DNA of 64,000 nt from Cutaneotrichosporon cavernicola. Its lineage: Eukaryota; Basidiomycota; Tremellomycetes; Trichosporonales; Trichosporonaceae. The notes beneath the pieces are model-generated. The model was not told the DNA's origin, made no database searches, and saw only the letters and a list, made by a program, of their open reading frames with translations. Shown piece by piece: positions 54,091 through 64,000 of this stretch. How positions within the stretch are numbered: the first letter of the stretch is position 1; each line of letters begins with the position of its first letter. The stretch is taken from assembly GCF_030864355.1 (NCBI RefSeq), contig NC_083393.1, forward strand, positions 1,488,001 through 1,552,000. Reading direction: 5' to 3'. The translations under genes were made by a program, and so were the position numbers.

Positions 54091-55722
54091 TCACAACCTC
54101 TCCTCCTTCTGCTTGTCCTCAGCCGCAGCCTTAACCCGCTCCGCCTCCCAGTGCTGCTCCCATTCACGTCGCTCGCTCTCGCTCATCTCACCCTCGGGCA
54201 CGACGGGGTTCTGCTCAACCGCCGAGCTGGGCTCTAGGATACGCGCTGGCCCGGGCGCGGGGGAGAGGCTGAGATGGTCGACGTCGTCGTCGTACGTGCT
54301 GTAATTAGATGCAGGTGACGCGCCCGCCGAGGGTGGAGCAAGCGCATTGGGCGCCGGTGCGAGGTAGGCGTTGGCGTCGGGTGGCAGCGACTCCGCCGTC
54401 TCGTAGCTCGGCGGCAGATCGGTTGATTGAGCGGCGGCCTCGAGGGTGCCCACCGCAATGGCGGGGGAAGTGAAGAGGGCGAGCCCGGTCGGCGCGATGA
54501 CCATGCTCTGCGGTCTGGCGTTTGAGCGGGGCGGGAGGGGCGGCGCAATGAGAGGACTGCCGTGTGGGCTTGCGCCGACCGACGCCGAGCCGAGGAGGTT
54601 GGGCTCGAGGTCGCCCGAAAGCCGTGGATGGCGTGGTGGAAGAGGTGGTGGTGCGCCGTCTCTCCGCGGCGGGAGGCGGGGAGGCTGCGAGCGACGGATG
54701 ACCGTCTCGGTCTCGGGGTCCGATTCGTATTCGCGTCCTGTCGTCTGGACCGGCGTCGGTGGTAACTTGAGAACCTCGCCGTCCTCGAGCACTACTGTCT
54801 GCGCTATTTCGTCAACCGGCTCGTCCAGATCGTTACCCTGGCTAACCTGCGCGCGTCCAGATGCCGCATCTTCCAGAGCAGACTGCAGCTCTGCAGCTTC
54901 GCGCGGCATCTTGACTTTGCCAGTGAGGATGTCGCCCGCCTTGACTCCCGGCCAGTGGTACATTTCGGCGTTCTCGTCGAAGCGACTGACGAATACCTGC
55001 CCAACCACCTCCACGCCGGCGTACATCCCCCGACTCTTGACGTACGAGAAGACTGGTGCGGCTTCGCGACCGGCCTCCACCCCCGCGCCTGCACCATAGG
55101 GCCCGGCTGCGACGGCAATCTCAGTTCCGAGCGTGACCTTGTGCCCAAAGAACGACTCGAGTGCCTTCTGCGTGCGGATCACTAAGATGCAATCGTACAC
55201 GTCGATGCCGATGAGGAAACCCGTTGAGAGGTTCTGTGGCGAAATACTGGCTGGCGCAGACCACGACCCGTCTTCCAACCGCCCGACCACCACGCCCGCA
55301 CCACCCGCGCCTCCGATCGGCGCGATGCCGCTGCGCATGCTCGTGAAGATTGCCAGGCCCTTGGCCTCCTTGAGCACGGATGGAGGCACTTTGCGCAGGA
55401 CCTTGCGCTTCGTCTTCTTGTCGGTTGTCATTACCCCCGAGACTGTGAACTCGCGGAGGATCGAGGCGGCCTTGTCCATCTCGGCTGCGAAGTCGCCAGT
55501 GACGGGCCAGAACGCGTGCGTCCCCAACTTGTTCTCAGCGAACGTGTTGATCTTGGGGCCGACGTAGTCGTTGACCTTGACTGCGCGTTCGCTGGCGGCC
55601 TTACCCCACCGGGCGCCGGTTGCCTTCATCCGGGTCTTCCATGTTGAGTCGGGGGCTGGGGATGCCGCGCGTGAGGTGGAGGCGGACCCCGAGTGGCGTG
55701 GTGGTGGCTGCAAGGTGGACAT
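54091..55722 (-). CDS. Ysc84/SH3YL1-type SYLF domain protein without SH3 domain
   Basis: Single exon, 543 aa from the ATG at 55722; the frame is open 41 codons upstream, but the upstream part is Pro/His/Ser-rich leader-like. Residues of about 45-270 form a SYLF (Ysc84-like) domain that binds phosphoinositides and actin: LREFTVSGVM, AKGLAIFTSMRSGI, GGAGGAGVVVGRL, GSWSAPASI, GFLIGIDVYDCILVI and SRGMYAGVEVVGQVF. The C-terminal half is disordered with many PxxP motifs (PPRLPPRRDG, PPPLPPRHPRL). Yeast Lsb3/Ysc84 carry a C-terminal SH3 domain; here none is present and the protein ends in a charged helix (EQHWEAERVKAAAEDK). It likely acts at cortical actin or endocytic sites. Confidence 0.9.
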   Translation of the reverse strand: MSTLQPPPRHSGSASTSRAASPAPDSTWKTRMKATGARWGKAASERAVKVNDYVGPKINTFAENKLGTHAFWPVTGDFAAEMDKAASILREFTVSGVMTTDKKTKRKVLRKVPPSVLKEAKGLAIFTSMRSGIAPIGGAGGAGVVVGRLEDGSWSAPASISPQNLSTGFLIGIDVYDCILVIRTQKALESFFGHKVTLGTEIAVAAGPYGAGAGVEAGREAAPVFSYVKSRGMYAGVEVVGQVFVSRFDENAEMYHWPGVKAGDILTGKVKMPREAAELQSALEDAASGRAQVSQGNDLDEPVDEIAQTVVLEDGEVLKLPPTPVQTTGREYESDPETETVIRRSQPPRLPPRRDGAPPPLPPRHPRLSGDLEPNLLGSASVGASPHGSPLIAPPLPPRSNARPQSMVIAPTGLALFTSPAIAVGTLEAAAQSTDLPPSYETAESLPPDANAYLAPAPNALAPPSAGASPASNYSTYDDDVDHLSLSPAPGPARILEPSSAVEQNPVVPEGEMSESERREWEQHWEAERVKAAAEDKQKEERL

Positions 55723-56479
55723 GGTGCGATGCGGGGAAGAAAGAGGAGGCGGAATGCGAGGGGAAGAGTGAGATGGACTAATCGAGTGTCGTGGTACCTC
55801 AGGCCAACAACGTGCGTGGTCTCTCAAGATCGACGCAGGCAACACTGCTTCGGTGGGGGTACCAAGGAAGGAAGCGAAGGGGACCGAGCGCTACGTCGAG
55901 TTGTCTATACTGTCGAGCTGTCTGTCGAGAGTAAGGTCTCTGCGGAAGACCGTGCTGTGTTATGAAGAAGCGAAGTGTGCAGTTGTCCAAAGTGAGTCGT
56001 TGTTGATGATGATATGTGGCGTTCAGAATAATGTCTTGCCCATACTATGACGCTTACAAACGACCGACGGCCTACGTCTTACCCTACACATTCCGACTTT
56101 CGGCGGCCGCAAGCCTGGTACGCATCGGCCCTTATCTCCACGGTAAAGGACGCACTGATTGCTGACTACGCCGTCTCAGTCTCAGTCTCAGTCTCAGTCT
56201 CAGTCTCAGTCTCAGTCTCAGTCTCAGTCTCAGTCTCAGTCTGGTACCATTTCGCTAATGCCAGTAATTGCCACACAATGCAGAAATAGGCACGACGCGG
56301 CGGAAACCCCTTCCAGTCGCGTCACAGTTTGTTTCCAATTGTTCGGTCCTGTCGTCAAGGCACTCTCCCCATCTCCGCTCCTTGCTCTCACCACTGCTGT
56401 TGCCGCGCCTCTCGGCTCTGACCAGACTCTGACAACCCTCCACAAAACAAAAAGCCAGCCTCTATACATACAAACACGC
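55723..56479. other. Intergenic region with (TCAGTC)n microsatellite
   Basis: This holds the promoter of the SYLF gene and the 3' flank of MPC2. A pure TCAGTC hexamer array of about 11 units lies at 56173-56242. Frames that read through it are low-complexity artefacts. No gene was seen. Confidence 0.5.
56173..56242 (+). repeat. (TCAGTC)n hexamer microsatellite
   Basis: About eleven perfect TCAGTC units. The length is likely variable between strains. It lies between the 3' end of MPC2 and the SYLF gene promoter. Confidence 0.95.
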
Positions 56480-57613
56480 CTACTTGTTCGAGCCAACCTT
56501 GTCCTCAATCGCGGCGAGCACTGGGTGGTCCTGGCGCCACTTGTAGATGCGGCCCAGCTGCACGAGGCCTGTGGTGCCGACGAAGAAGTTGACTGCGGCA
56601 AGCGCGTAGTTGACGGGCGTGATAACCATGCAGTAACGCACCTGGGGTCAGCAAGAGTTTACGGGTAATGAGGTGAGGGTGGACGTGCGAGCAAGGTCAG
56701 GGACCTGGGTGATAGCAGCAAGCTGTTCGAGTCGGACAAGCTGTCTCCTTTGGGGTTGTGGTGACGTAGAGACAGCAGTGCATCATAATCTTGCGCAGAG
56801 TGCGGCGAACAGCACCTGACGAGGACGGCTGCTTCGTGCTGTAAAGAGGAGCAACGCAGCCTAACGATGGCGCCACATACACGACAGCGCCTCGCAGCCA
56901 TCACGAGGCTGAACCGAACCCTCTCTACACATGCGGGGTATCGCAGATCACGGCCCTTGCCGACAACTGGATCCTCGGCCGCGTCGCGAGAGTCTGGCTA
57001 TCTGCGCGCCAGACTTCGACCTTGTCCACTCTTTGCAACTGCGCCCACATGTCCTTCCTCCAAATATCGTTACACCACACGCCGCCGCATCCTCCGCACT
57101 CAGGAACGATGCCAGCTCCATTGAACGCGCGGTCCACCTCCCTCCTCCGCCTTGGACTCACCCAGATGAAGCCGGTCGCGGCAAGCGCGAGGTTCTGCGA
57201 CAGCGAAAGCTTGTCGGCGGGACGCTGCAGGTCCTTGACACCGGCGGCGACAAGGCCCCACTTGGCGACGGGTGCCCAGAAGAAGACGGTCCTGTGAGAT
57301 CAAGGTGGGGGCGAGCGAACAACATGAGGCGAATGAGGCGACATGAGGCGCAGACGGAAAGCGATGGTGCCACAGCGAGGTGCAATTGGAACGATGTCAC
57401 AAGGATGTGAGGGCGGACGATGAGAGAACGAGGCGGGAGATGAGAGATAAAAGAGTTGAAGAGACCGAGACGAAAGAATGTGTCAGTATCGCACCACAAC
57501 ACCTCCAAGCGTCCAAGCCAAGAAAGAACGTACTTTGGTCCGACTTCGTGGTTGAGGAACTTCTGCCACTTGGACATACCCTGGTTGGCTGCTGCGCTCG
57601 CTGCTTGGGACAT
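56480..57613 (-). CDS. MPC2: Mitochondrial pyruvate carrier subunit (Mpc2/3 type)
   Basis: Inner-membrane carrier that forms a heterodimer with Mpc1 to import pyruvate. Exons on the minus strand are 57534-57613, 57162-57291 and 56480-56641 (123 aa). Motifs are WQKFLNHEVGPKTVFFWAP, WGLVAAGVKDLQRPADKLS, the helix end ATGFIWVRYCMVITPVNYAL, and NFFVGTTGLVQLGR, all typical of the MPC2 branch. The introns are 242 and 520 nt, long for this window. It is divergently transcribed from the thioesterase gene with 284 bp between the ATGs. Family assignment is secure. Confidence 0.93.
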
Positions 57614-57897
57614 GTTTGTTGAGTGGTGAGGTGAGTAGTGATGAAGAACGAGTCGAACTTGGGAGTGGTTGAGAGTGGGGAATGTCACCTCGGTCCCCAG
57701 CGGAGCGGCTCCCACCCGTGATTGCCGCCTCCGTTGCTGCCGCCGGCAGGATCTGCCACATTGGTATTCCCGAATCTCCAGGGTGTTCATGTTGGTGGAG
57801 GTCGGGTGGCGGGGCACCGCCATGACTACGTCAACTCTTGGTTTAGCCGCCAACAACATTGCCACCAACAACCACGCAACCAGTAACAGCAAACAAC
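57614..57897. promoter_or_regulatory. Divergent promoter between MPC2 and PPT1
   Basis: 284 bp between outward-facing ATGs. The PPT1 leader is CA-rich (CAACAACATTGCCACCAACAACC). No specific site was recognised. Confidence 0.5.
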
Positions 57898-58965
57898 ATG
57901 CTCGTATTCGCGCCGCTGCTGCTAACTGCGGTAGTAGCTGTACCGACTCAAACTGTGCTCGAATCATCTGGTCCTCGACCCCTCGTGATTTGGCACGGAC
58001 TCGGAGATACGGCGCACTCCAAGGGCATGAACCAGTTTGCTGATTTCGTACGCGACGAGTATCCAGGTATCTTTGTTCATTCTGTGGTCTCGCCGAATGG
58101 GGGGAGTCCAAGTGACGAGCAGAAGGCTGGATGGGTGAGTGCGGGCTTTCGGGACGAGGGCTGAAGCCGAGCTGGAACTGGACCTAGCTAACTCCAGTGG
58201 GGTGTTGGCGAAGAGCTATCGCAAGGCGGGTGCGACCAGATCAAGAGTATCCCCGAGCTACAGGACGGGTTCGACGCAATCGGGTTCAGCCAGGGCGGCC
58301 TGTTCCTACGCTGGTACGCGCAGAACTGCGACGGTCCGCCCGTCAAGAATCTCATTACTGTGAGTCTAGCCCATTCAGAGCTGACCCAGTTCGGCACGCC
58401 GCACTTTGGCATCACGGACCTTATTCCCTGTCCCGACCCACCCACTTTGACGTGTACTCTTGCGTCGCGGGCAGCCAAAGCGGGGATCTATACGCGGTGG
58501 GCGCAGTCCCATCTCATCCAGGCGCAGTATTATCGCGACCCGGTGAGAATGCGGCAGTTCCTCCAAACCAATACCTTCCTCCGCGACTTGAACGGCGAGA
58601 AAGACATGGATGAGGAAGGAGGATTTAGGCGCGAGAATGGAGGACGGGGACTGGGCGGGCTGGAGAATGTCGTCGCCATCGCGTTTAGGGACGACAGTGA
58701 GTTGAATAGAGAGAAGAGCTGACCCCCAGTCACCGTCGTTCCGCGTGTTTCGACACACTGGGCCACAATCGACCCGGACAACTCTTCCCACGTTATTCCA
58801 CTCGAGGAACAGGAGATGTACGTCGGTGACTTTATCGGACTGAAGCGCCTTGCTCAAAAGGGAGGTCTCCACCGCCTCTTCTGTCCCGGTCAGCACATGG
58901 ACCTCGGCGGTGAGGGCGGGTGTGGCGACCGCATGGTGCGTAAGTGGGTCGGCTGGCCTGCGTAG
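57898..58965 (+). CDS. PPT1: Palmitoyl-protein thioesterase
   Basis: Lysosomal/vacuolar enzyme that removes palmitate from proteins. Exons are 57898-58134, 58198-58359, 58390-58696 and 58730-58965 (313 aa); the introns are 63, 30 and 33 nt. The signal peptide is MLVFAPLLLTAVVAVPT. Motifs are LVIWHGLGDTAHSKGM, the nucleophile elbow AIGFSQGGLFLRWYAQNC (GxSQGG), GTPHFGITDLIPC, an Asp in the IDPDNSSHVIPLEEQEMY region, and the catalytic His in QHMDLGG near the C-terminus. All triad segments are present. The 30-nt intron between LIT and FGTPHFG is supported by the conserved text on both sides. Confidence 0.94.
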
Positions 58966-59195
58966 CTTCGGTTCTGAGTGTGTTTTCATCTCTATGTATA
59001 ATTTACTACTTCACTAGCTTCTCTATGTAATTTACTATGTCACTAACTCGTGAACTCGACGTCCAGCAGCAGCAGCTGATACCGTGCGCCCCGAACAGCT
59101 CGGCTTGACTCTAAAGGATTGAGGTCTGTCATGTTACCTGTACGTAGATGCATACACACAACAGCTTTGCCTCTTTAAAGTACTCATGCTCATGC

Positions 59196-60335
59196 TCATG
59201 ACCACTCCCACACCCATCCACCCTCCTCGAGCGATTCCCCCTCTTCGCGCGGCGGACATGCAAATTCGGACTTGGTCCCAACACGGCGCGCGAAAGCGTA
59301 CGTCTCACCGCCAAGTTTCAACTCGTACCTGGCGCCCCTAGTGCGCTGACCTGCCAACTCTTATCGTCAGTCCATTGTCAAGCTCCATCGGAACGCACCC
59401 GTCTCCGTCTTGAGGCGGCTGACTTGTCCCACCGTGATGCCTAGGCGGCGCAGTCCATCGGAGAGCTGGGCCGTACGCGTCCGCTGGGTCGGCGGGACTG
59501 TCTCAGATGCCGACGCGATTAGGGGCAACGCAACGCCGTCACCGCCTGGCTCGAGGATGAGGAGAGATGCTCCAACGACACGGGCGATGTCGAGAGCAGC
59601 CGCCACAAGCTCGAGGTAACTCGCGAGCGTCACCCTGTCGTCAGCTTGTCCACAAGCATGTACAATTCAATGAGTTGAATTGAGCAGCTGTACCATTGAA
59701 TATATACAGTTGTGCAAGCTGACTCACCCGGGACGGAGGACCTTGACTGGTTCCGGCTCCTCGTCCTCAGCCCTCTCCTCGTCGGCGGGGACGTTCTCGT
59801 CGTGCTCCTCCGGCGCCATCAGCAACCCAAGGACATCGTACAGCACCACCATGGACGGCGGGGCCACCTTCAACCCCTCGGAGCCAAGGACAGCGAGGAG
59901 GAGCCTGAGATGCGTCACTGAGGGACAGTACCGGATATCTGTGCGGCGGAGGCGGTCGAAAAGCGCGTAAGAGTGGCTGCGGAGAAAGGCCGCGTCCTGC
60001 TCCTCCAGCGCGAGGTGGAGATCCGCTCGAGATCCAGTAAGGACTAGTACGTGCGGCTTAGGTTCTGCCAAGCCAGGATGGGGTGGCAAAGGTGGAGTTT
60101 CGAACAGCGCGAGGTCAGTAAGATCGAGGAACGCATTTGCAACGCTCAGCGGTGCGCTAGGTGGGAGCGGGCCGAGGACTGCAGCAAGTCTCGGTAATGC
60201 GGTGAATTGCGGGGAAGGGGTCGTGTCGAAGCCGAGACGCTCGCGCGCGGCCGCCTCCCGCTCCTTGTCGCGTGTTTGGTCAGAGTCAAGCGGAGGGAGG
60301 AGGGCAGATAGGGGGAGCGCTATGCACTCGACCAT
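59196..60335 (-). CDS. Unrecognised protein, possibly SWSAP1/Rad51-paralogue-like
   Basis: Exons on the minus strand are 59728-60335, 59399-59634 and 59196-59350 (332 aa); the introns are 93 and 48 nt. The fold looks alpha/beta: HVLVLTGSRADLHLAL, a long helix pair (FDRLRRTDIRYCPSVTHLRL), MVVLYDVLGLLM (a Walker-B-like hydrophobic strand ending in Asp), then SYLELVAAALDIARVVGASL. The end reads ARYELKLGGETYAFARRVG, similar in style to the last strands of RecA-fold proteins. No Walker A is present. This layout suggests a degenerate RecA/Rad51 paralogue such as a Shu-complex partner, but that is only a guess. It converges on PPT1. Confidence 0.6.
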
Positions 60336-60587
60336 CGGAGACAGTTGGGTGGTGGCGAAAGAGAGTGGGTGTGAGGTTGAGAGTGGAGGAAGGGTGAGTG
60401 GACAGTTGAGTGCGGGGGTACAGACATTGGAATGCGGGGAAGTGGGCGGTTTATCCGGTGCCCACTCCGATTGGAAGTCCAAGGGAAGGAAGGAACGGAT
60501 GAGCGGACATGTTGGGGCCGAGCGAGGCCAACGTGTTGATCCCAGCTCGGCCTAGTCTCCCATTCCATCAACACACACTTCATCATC
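60336..60587. promoter_or_regulatory. Divergent promoter between the SWSAP1-like gene and the Dabb gene
   Basis: About 250 bp between the two starts. The Dabb side has CA-rich leader sequence (CATTCCATCAACACACACTTCATCATC) before its ATG. Confidence 0.4.
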
Positions 60588-61152
60588 ATGGGCAGTGAGT
60601 ACCTACTAGGAAGAGGAGCAGATGCTGTGAAGTGTCGCCCAATGGAATGTCTAGCAGAGCCGCCGAGCGTGCTGCTGTGACATATTGTCCTATGGTCACG
60701 GCGCCCCTCTGATGTCGCAAGGTTCCAGCGTCACCCGTCTCACTGTTCCTTCTCGTATCCGCACTGACGCCCAGAGATCATCCAGTAAAGCCTTCCGCCC
60801 GACGTCTCTAACGCCAGCATCGTCCTCTGGAAGCTCAAGCCGTGCGCGACCGACGCCGAGGCCGACGCGGCCAAGGAGTCGATCAAGCAGCTCCTCAAGG
60901 TGCCCGGCCCGATCAGCATGCACGTCGGCCCTCCCGAGATCGAGGCGCGCACCCAGGGCTGGAACTGGGGCCTGTACTCGGTCTTTGAGAACCGCGCCGA
61001 GCTCGACAAGTACGCCGTCAGCGATGCGCACATGGACTGCGTGCGTGACCACGTGCGCCCTCACATGGCTGGTGAGTATGGTGGTTGAGGCTCGCTGACG
61101 GGCAGAGGTCATGGCGTACGACTGGGAGATCAGCGACAAGACCGGCTACTAG
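60588..61152 (+). CDS. Stress-responsive dimeric A/B-barrel (Dabb) domain protein
   Basis: Main exon is about 60814-61071, last exon 61106-61152; the 34-nt intron between them joins PHMA to EVMAYDWEISDKTGY. The domain text is SIVLWKLKPCATDAEADAA, KQLLKVPGPISMHVGPP, GWNWGLYSVFENRAELDKY, AHMDCVRDHVRPHM: an IVLWKLK strand, a helix, a GPI-type turn and the ending His-rich helix of the Dabb fold. The start is not settled: a likely first exon is the ATG at 60588 (MG..., followed by GTGAGT), but the phase fits only if the donor is taken four bases later. About 100 residues, cytosolic. Fungal members are small, often stress-induced proteins without a defined reaction. Confidence 0.7.
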
Positions 61153-61848
61153 GCGTAGAGGATGTAAGCAGTGTGCAACGCGTCAGAGGCGATACAAAGG
61201 TGATACGGTTATCGGGGTTGTTGGGTGACTGGGCTACGACACAACGTTCAATTCTGCGGCCGATGCAGTATACTAACGAGGAAACCTAAGGACGTAATAG
61301 TAACAAGGAATAGAATATTGATTCAACTGATCTTCCTTCCTGCTTGCTCTACTTCCCTTCCTACTAGGCTTTACCTCATCTACCTCAAGTTTTACCTCTG
61401 GCTGCCCAAAACCCCCAGGCTGGCACTCAGCCTGGTCCTTACGATGGAACAGGAGAGCCTTGTCGACTCTGTCCGCCTTCTCTTCGACCTTCCTCGGTCT
61501 CCCGGGCCCCAGAGCCATATCGCTATCGCTCGCGCCCTGCTACCCGCTCTGAATGGCGCTCTCCTACCCTCCCCTTGTAACACGTCAATAGTAGTTTGAT
61601 ACCTTCCCTTCCCTCTGCATGATCCAGGGACATACTCTTTGTAAGTTGAGAAGCGGGGATTAGGTCTAGACCCCCGTAGTTGACTTGATTCAGCTTTGCA
61701 ACCTACTTGGCTCAACCTTCCTGGCCCAGTCAACTACATAGCAGTTGTCCTTTGTTCATTCTCTCTTCTCATCTCTCCATTATCTCTCAACACAACCCTT
61801 CTTTCTCCCTCCATCCCTTCTCTCTGTCTACCCCATATCCTATCCACA
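61153..61848. other. Intergenic region containing a decayed partial gene copy
   Basis: Most of it (61330-61600) is a degenerate copy of the last exon of the next gene (listed as a pseudogene). The last 90 bases are a CT-rich leader with CTCTCTTCTCATCTCTCC. Confidence 0.5.
61330..61599 (+). pseudogene. Decayed partial copy of the adjacent gene's last exon
   Basis: In one frame this reads SLPTRLYLIYLKFYLWLP, then SLVDSVRLLFDLP and IARALLPALNGALLP. The last exon of the next gene reads KLPLNLLRMYFVYLQFYLRP, then LEPIFRGSKGPLVRALRALLGV, in the same order. Shared elements are LP-x2-L/LY-x-x-YLxFYL and A-L/R-A-L at the end. No N-terminal half or start was found, so it is most likely a truncated tandem duplicate. 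It could also be an exon of an unseen longer gene. Confidence 0.45.
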
Positions 61849-62659
61849 ATGACATCTCCCTCCGACTCCAAAGTCCCCAGCCCGAACCCCCAGGTTGAGC
61901 CGGCTTCGAACTCCAGCAACGGCACTAGCCTTTCTATGGCAAGCCCGAGCGAGCGCCGCAAGCACTGGACCGCCATGTGTGCTGTCCTTCATATTCCCGT
62001 CTCTGCCATGCAAGTTGAGCAGGCAGAGATGTTGGAGAGGATGGTTTTGGCGGATCCAGCTGCGAATGACGACGATAAGAGCATGGTGCAGGAGTTCGTT
62101 GCCCGGAACCGGCTGGTTTACCAAGGTACAGTACAGCTCTCGAAGATCGTGCTGACAGCAGGCATTGCGGGGAAGGGTGGCGACCCAGGACTGGTGGCAC
62201 TCTACGCTCAATTTGCCGCTCACTTCGGCCATGACCTTCCCCCCCTCAGACGTTGCGACTACAATGGAGCCACCAATGTGATGGATATGATGGCGGTGCA
62301 AAATATTCGGTAACTTACCCTCCAGTTGAGCTTACTCAGCACCCTCAACGCTGCCAATTACCAGCTCGGCATGGATATCAAGGCAATCATCAACCGGTTG
62401 TCGCCTCTGCCTCCGGGTTTTCCCGTGGGTTCAGTCCGGGCTATCTGACATCCAGACCCAGTTTAACATTAAGAAACTGAGCAAACTCCCTCTCAACCTC
62501 CTCAGGATGTACTTTGTATACCTCCAGTTCTACCTGCGACCCCTGCGGATTTCCCATCATGACCTCGAGCCCATCTTCCGCGGGTCAAAAGGGCCACTCG
62601 TTCGCGCCCTCCGGGCTCTTCTTGGCGTTCCTCCAACAGGAGTTTCTCCGTTCCATTAG
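61849..62659 (+). CDS. Unrecognised 249-aa protein with decayed tandem copy upstream
   Basis: Exons are 61849-62309, 62340-62424 and 62456-62659; the introns are 30 nt (GTAACT...CTTACTCAG) and 31 nt (GTGGGT...CTGACATCCAG). Without splicing the frame stops after QNIR. The N-terminus is Ser/Pro-rich and disordered. From residue 40 on the protein is helical: ERRKHWTAMCAVLHIPVSAM, RMVLADPAANDDDKSMVQEF, ALYAQFAAHFGHDLPP, INRLSPLPPGFP, then YFVYLQFYLRPLRISHHDLE. No membrane span or signal peptide is certain, although the YFVYLQFYL segment is hydrophobic. No family was recognised. Confidence 0.6.
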
Positions 62660-62989
62660 ATGCCGTTTTGCACAGCCGAGAGTAACCTGATGTAATCCAG
62701 TGCGTGTTACTCATGTCGCGATGGTGAATCCAAAGGTACCAGGAAATCCTACGGAAGGTAGCGGCGGATGAGGGAATCCATCTTTCCCAGCACGCGCAGC
62801 AACAATATATTTGTGCAACCTTCCTCGCCATGACCGTGTCCGACCGTGTCCTCCTGCCTCATCTCCCTCGCACACGCGACCACCTCCTTCATGCTCTGGG
62901 CAGCCGATCAGCCGACACTCCCACAGTGTGGACCCCCATGACCACCAGTCACCAAGCATATCGCGTATCATAATCTAGTACAATCAAAA
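62660..62989. other. Intergenic region, convergent with MCM3
   Basis: This holds the 3' flanks of two converging genes. Nothing was recognised. Confidence 0.4.

Positions 62990-64000
<1,011 letters not shown>

Noticed and set aside
56173..56289. Coding reading of the TCAGTC array (VSVSVS or SQSQSQ proteins)
   Set aside because: Pure hexamer microsatellite between two genes with no support on either side.

Overview
This 64 kb window is nuclear DNA of a basidiomycete fungus, most likely a tremellomycete of the Trichosporonales type (an inference, not proven here). The reasons are a dense, GC-rich gene layout on both strands; many introns of only 29-40 nt ending in CTRAC plus a CAG a few bases later; and single-copy genes whose proteins read as tremellomycete-like: RAS1, CRZ1 with a calcineurin docking motif, alternative oxidase, MCM3, RVB1 and SF3A1. 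No transposon, CRISPR array or organelle sequence was recognised.

Layout. 1-3.8 kb: 3' part of a GH20 beta-hexosaminidase, then ZPR1. 4.4-8.3 kb: an accessory island of six small secreted cysteine-rich protein genes (five on +, one on -) with a shared cysteine pattern and a phase-1 intron at the same place; I know no described family for them, and they are the main discovery candidate. 8.9-16.3 kb: RVB1, mitochondrial bL34, a formin-type GTPase-binding protein with no FH2 domain, and SF3A1. 16.8-19.5 kb: two convergent genes that look like paralogues. 20.7-25.0 kb: tRNA-Thr(AGT), a 5-hydroxyisourate hydrolase and CRZ1.

25-35 kb is sparse: a 2.4 kb repeat-rich gap, two very small single-span membrane proteins (one spread over four tiny exons), and two large unrecognised proteins that seem to be distant tandem paralogues. 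35.2-41.4 kb: a large alpha/beta hydrolase, a mitochondrion-like membrane protein with a long amphipathic helix, and RAS1. After another 2.4 kb gap come AOX, a TFIIIC 90-kDa-like subunit, a GPI-anchored secreted protein, a SET protein, a D-erythronate-dehydrogenase-like epimerase, a Ysc84/SYLF protein, MPC2, palmitoyl-protein thioesterase, a SWSAP1-like candidate, a Dabb protein, an unrecognised gene with a decayed partial copy upstream, and the 3' end of MCM3.

The genes do not form one pathway. Themes are housekeeping (transcription, splicing, replication, mitochondria), signalling (RAS1, CRZ1, formin-like regulator) and secretion (the cysteine-rich island, hydrolase, GPI protein, GH20). Exon boundaries were read by eye from GT/AG sites, branch points, reading frame and family conservation. 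They are strong in conserved genes and weaker in orphan genes.
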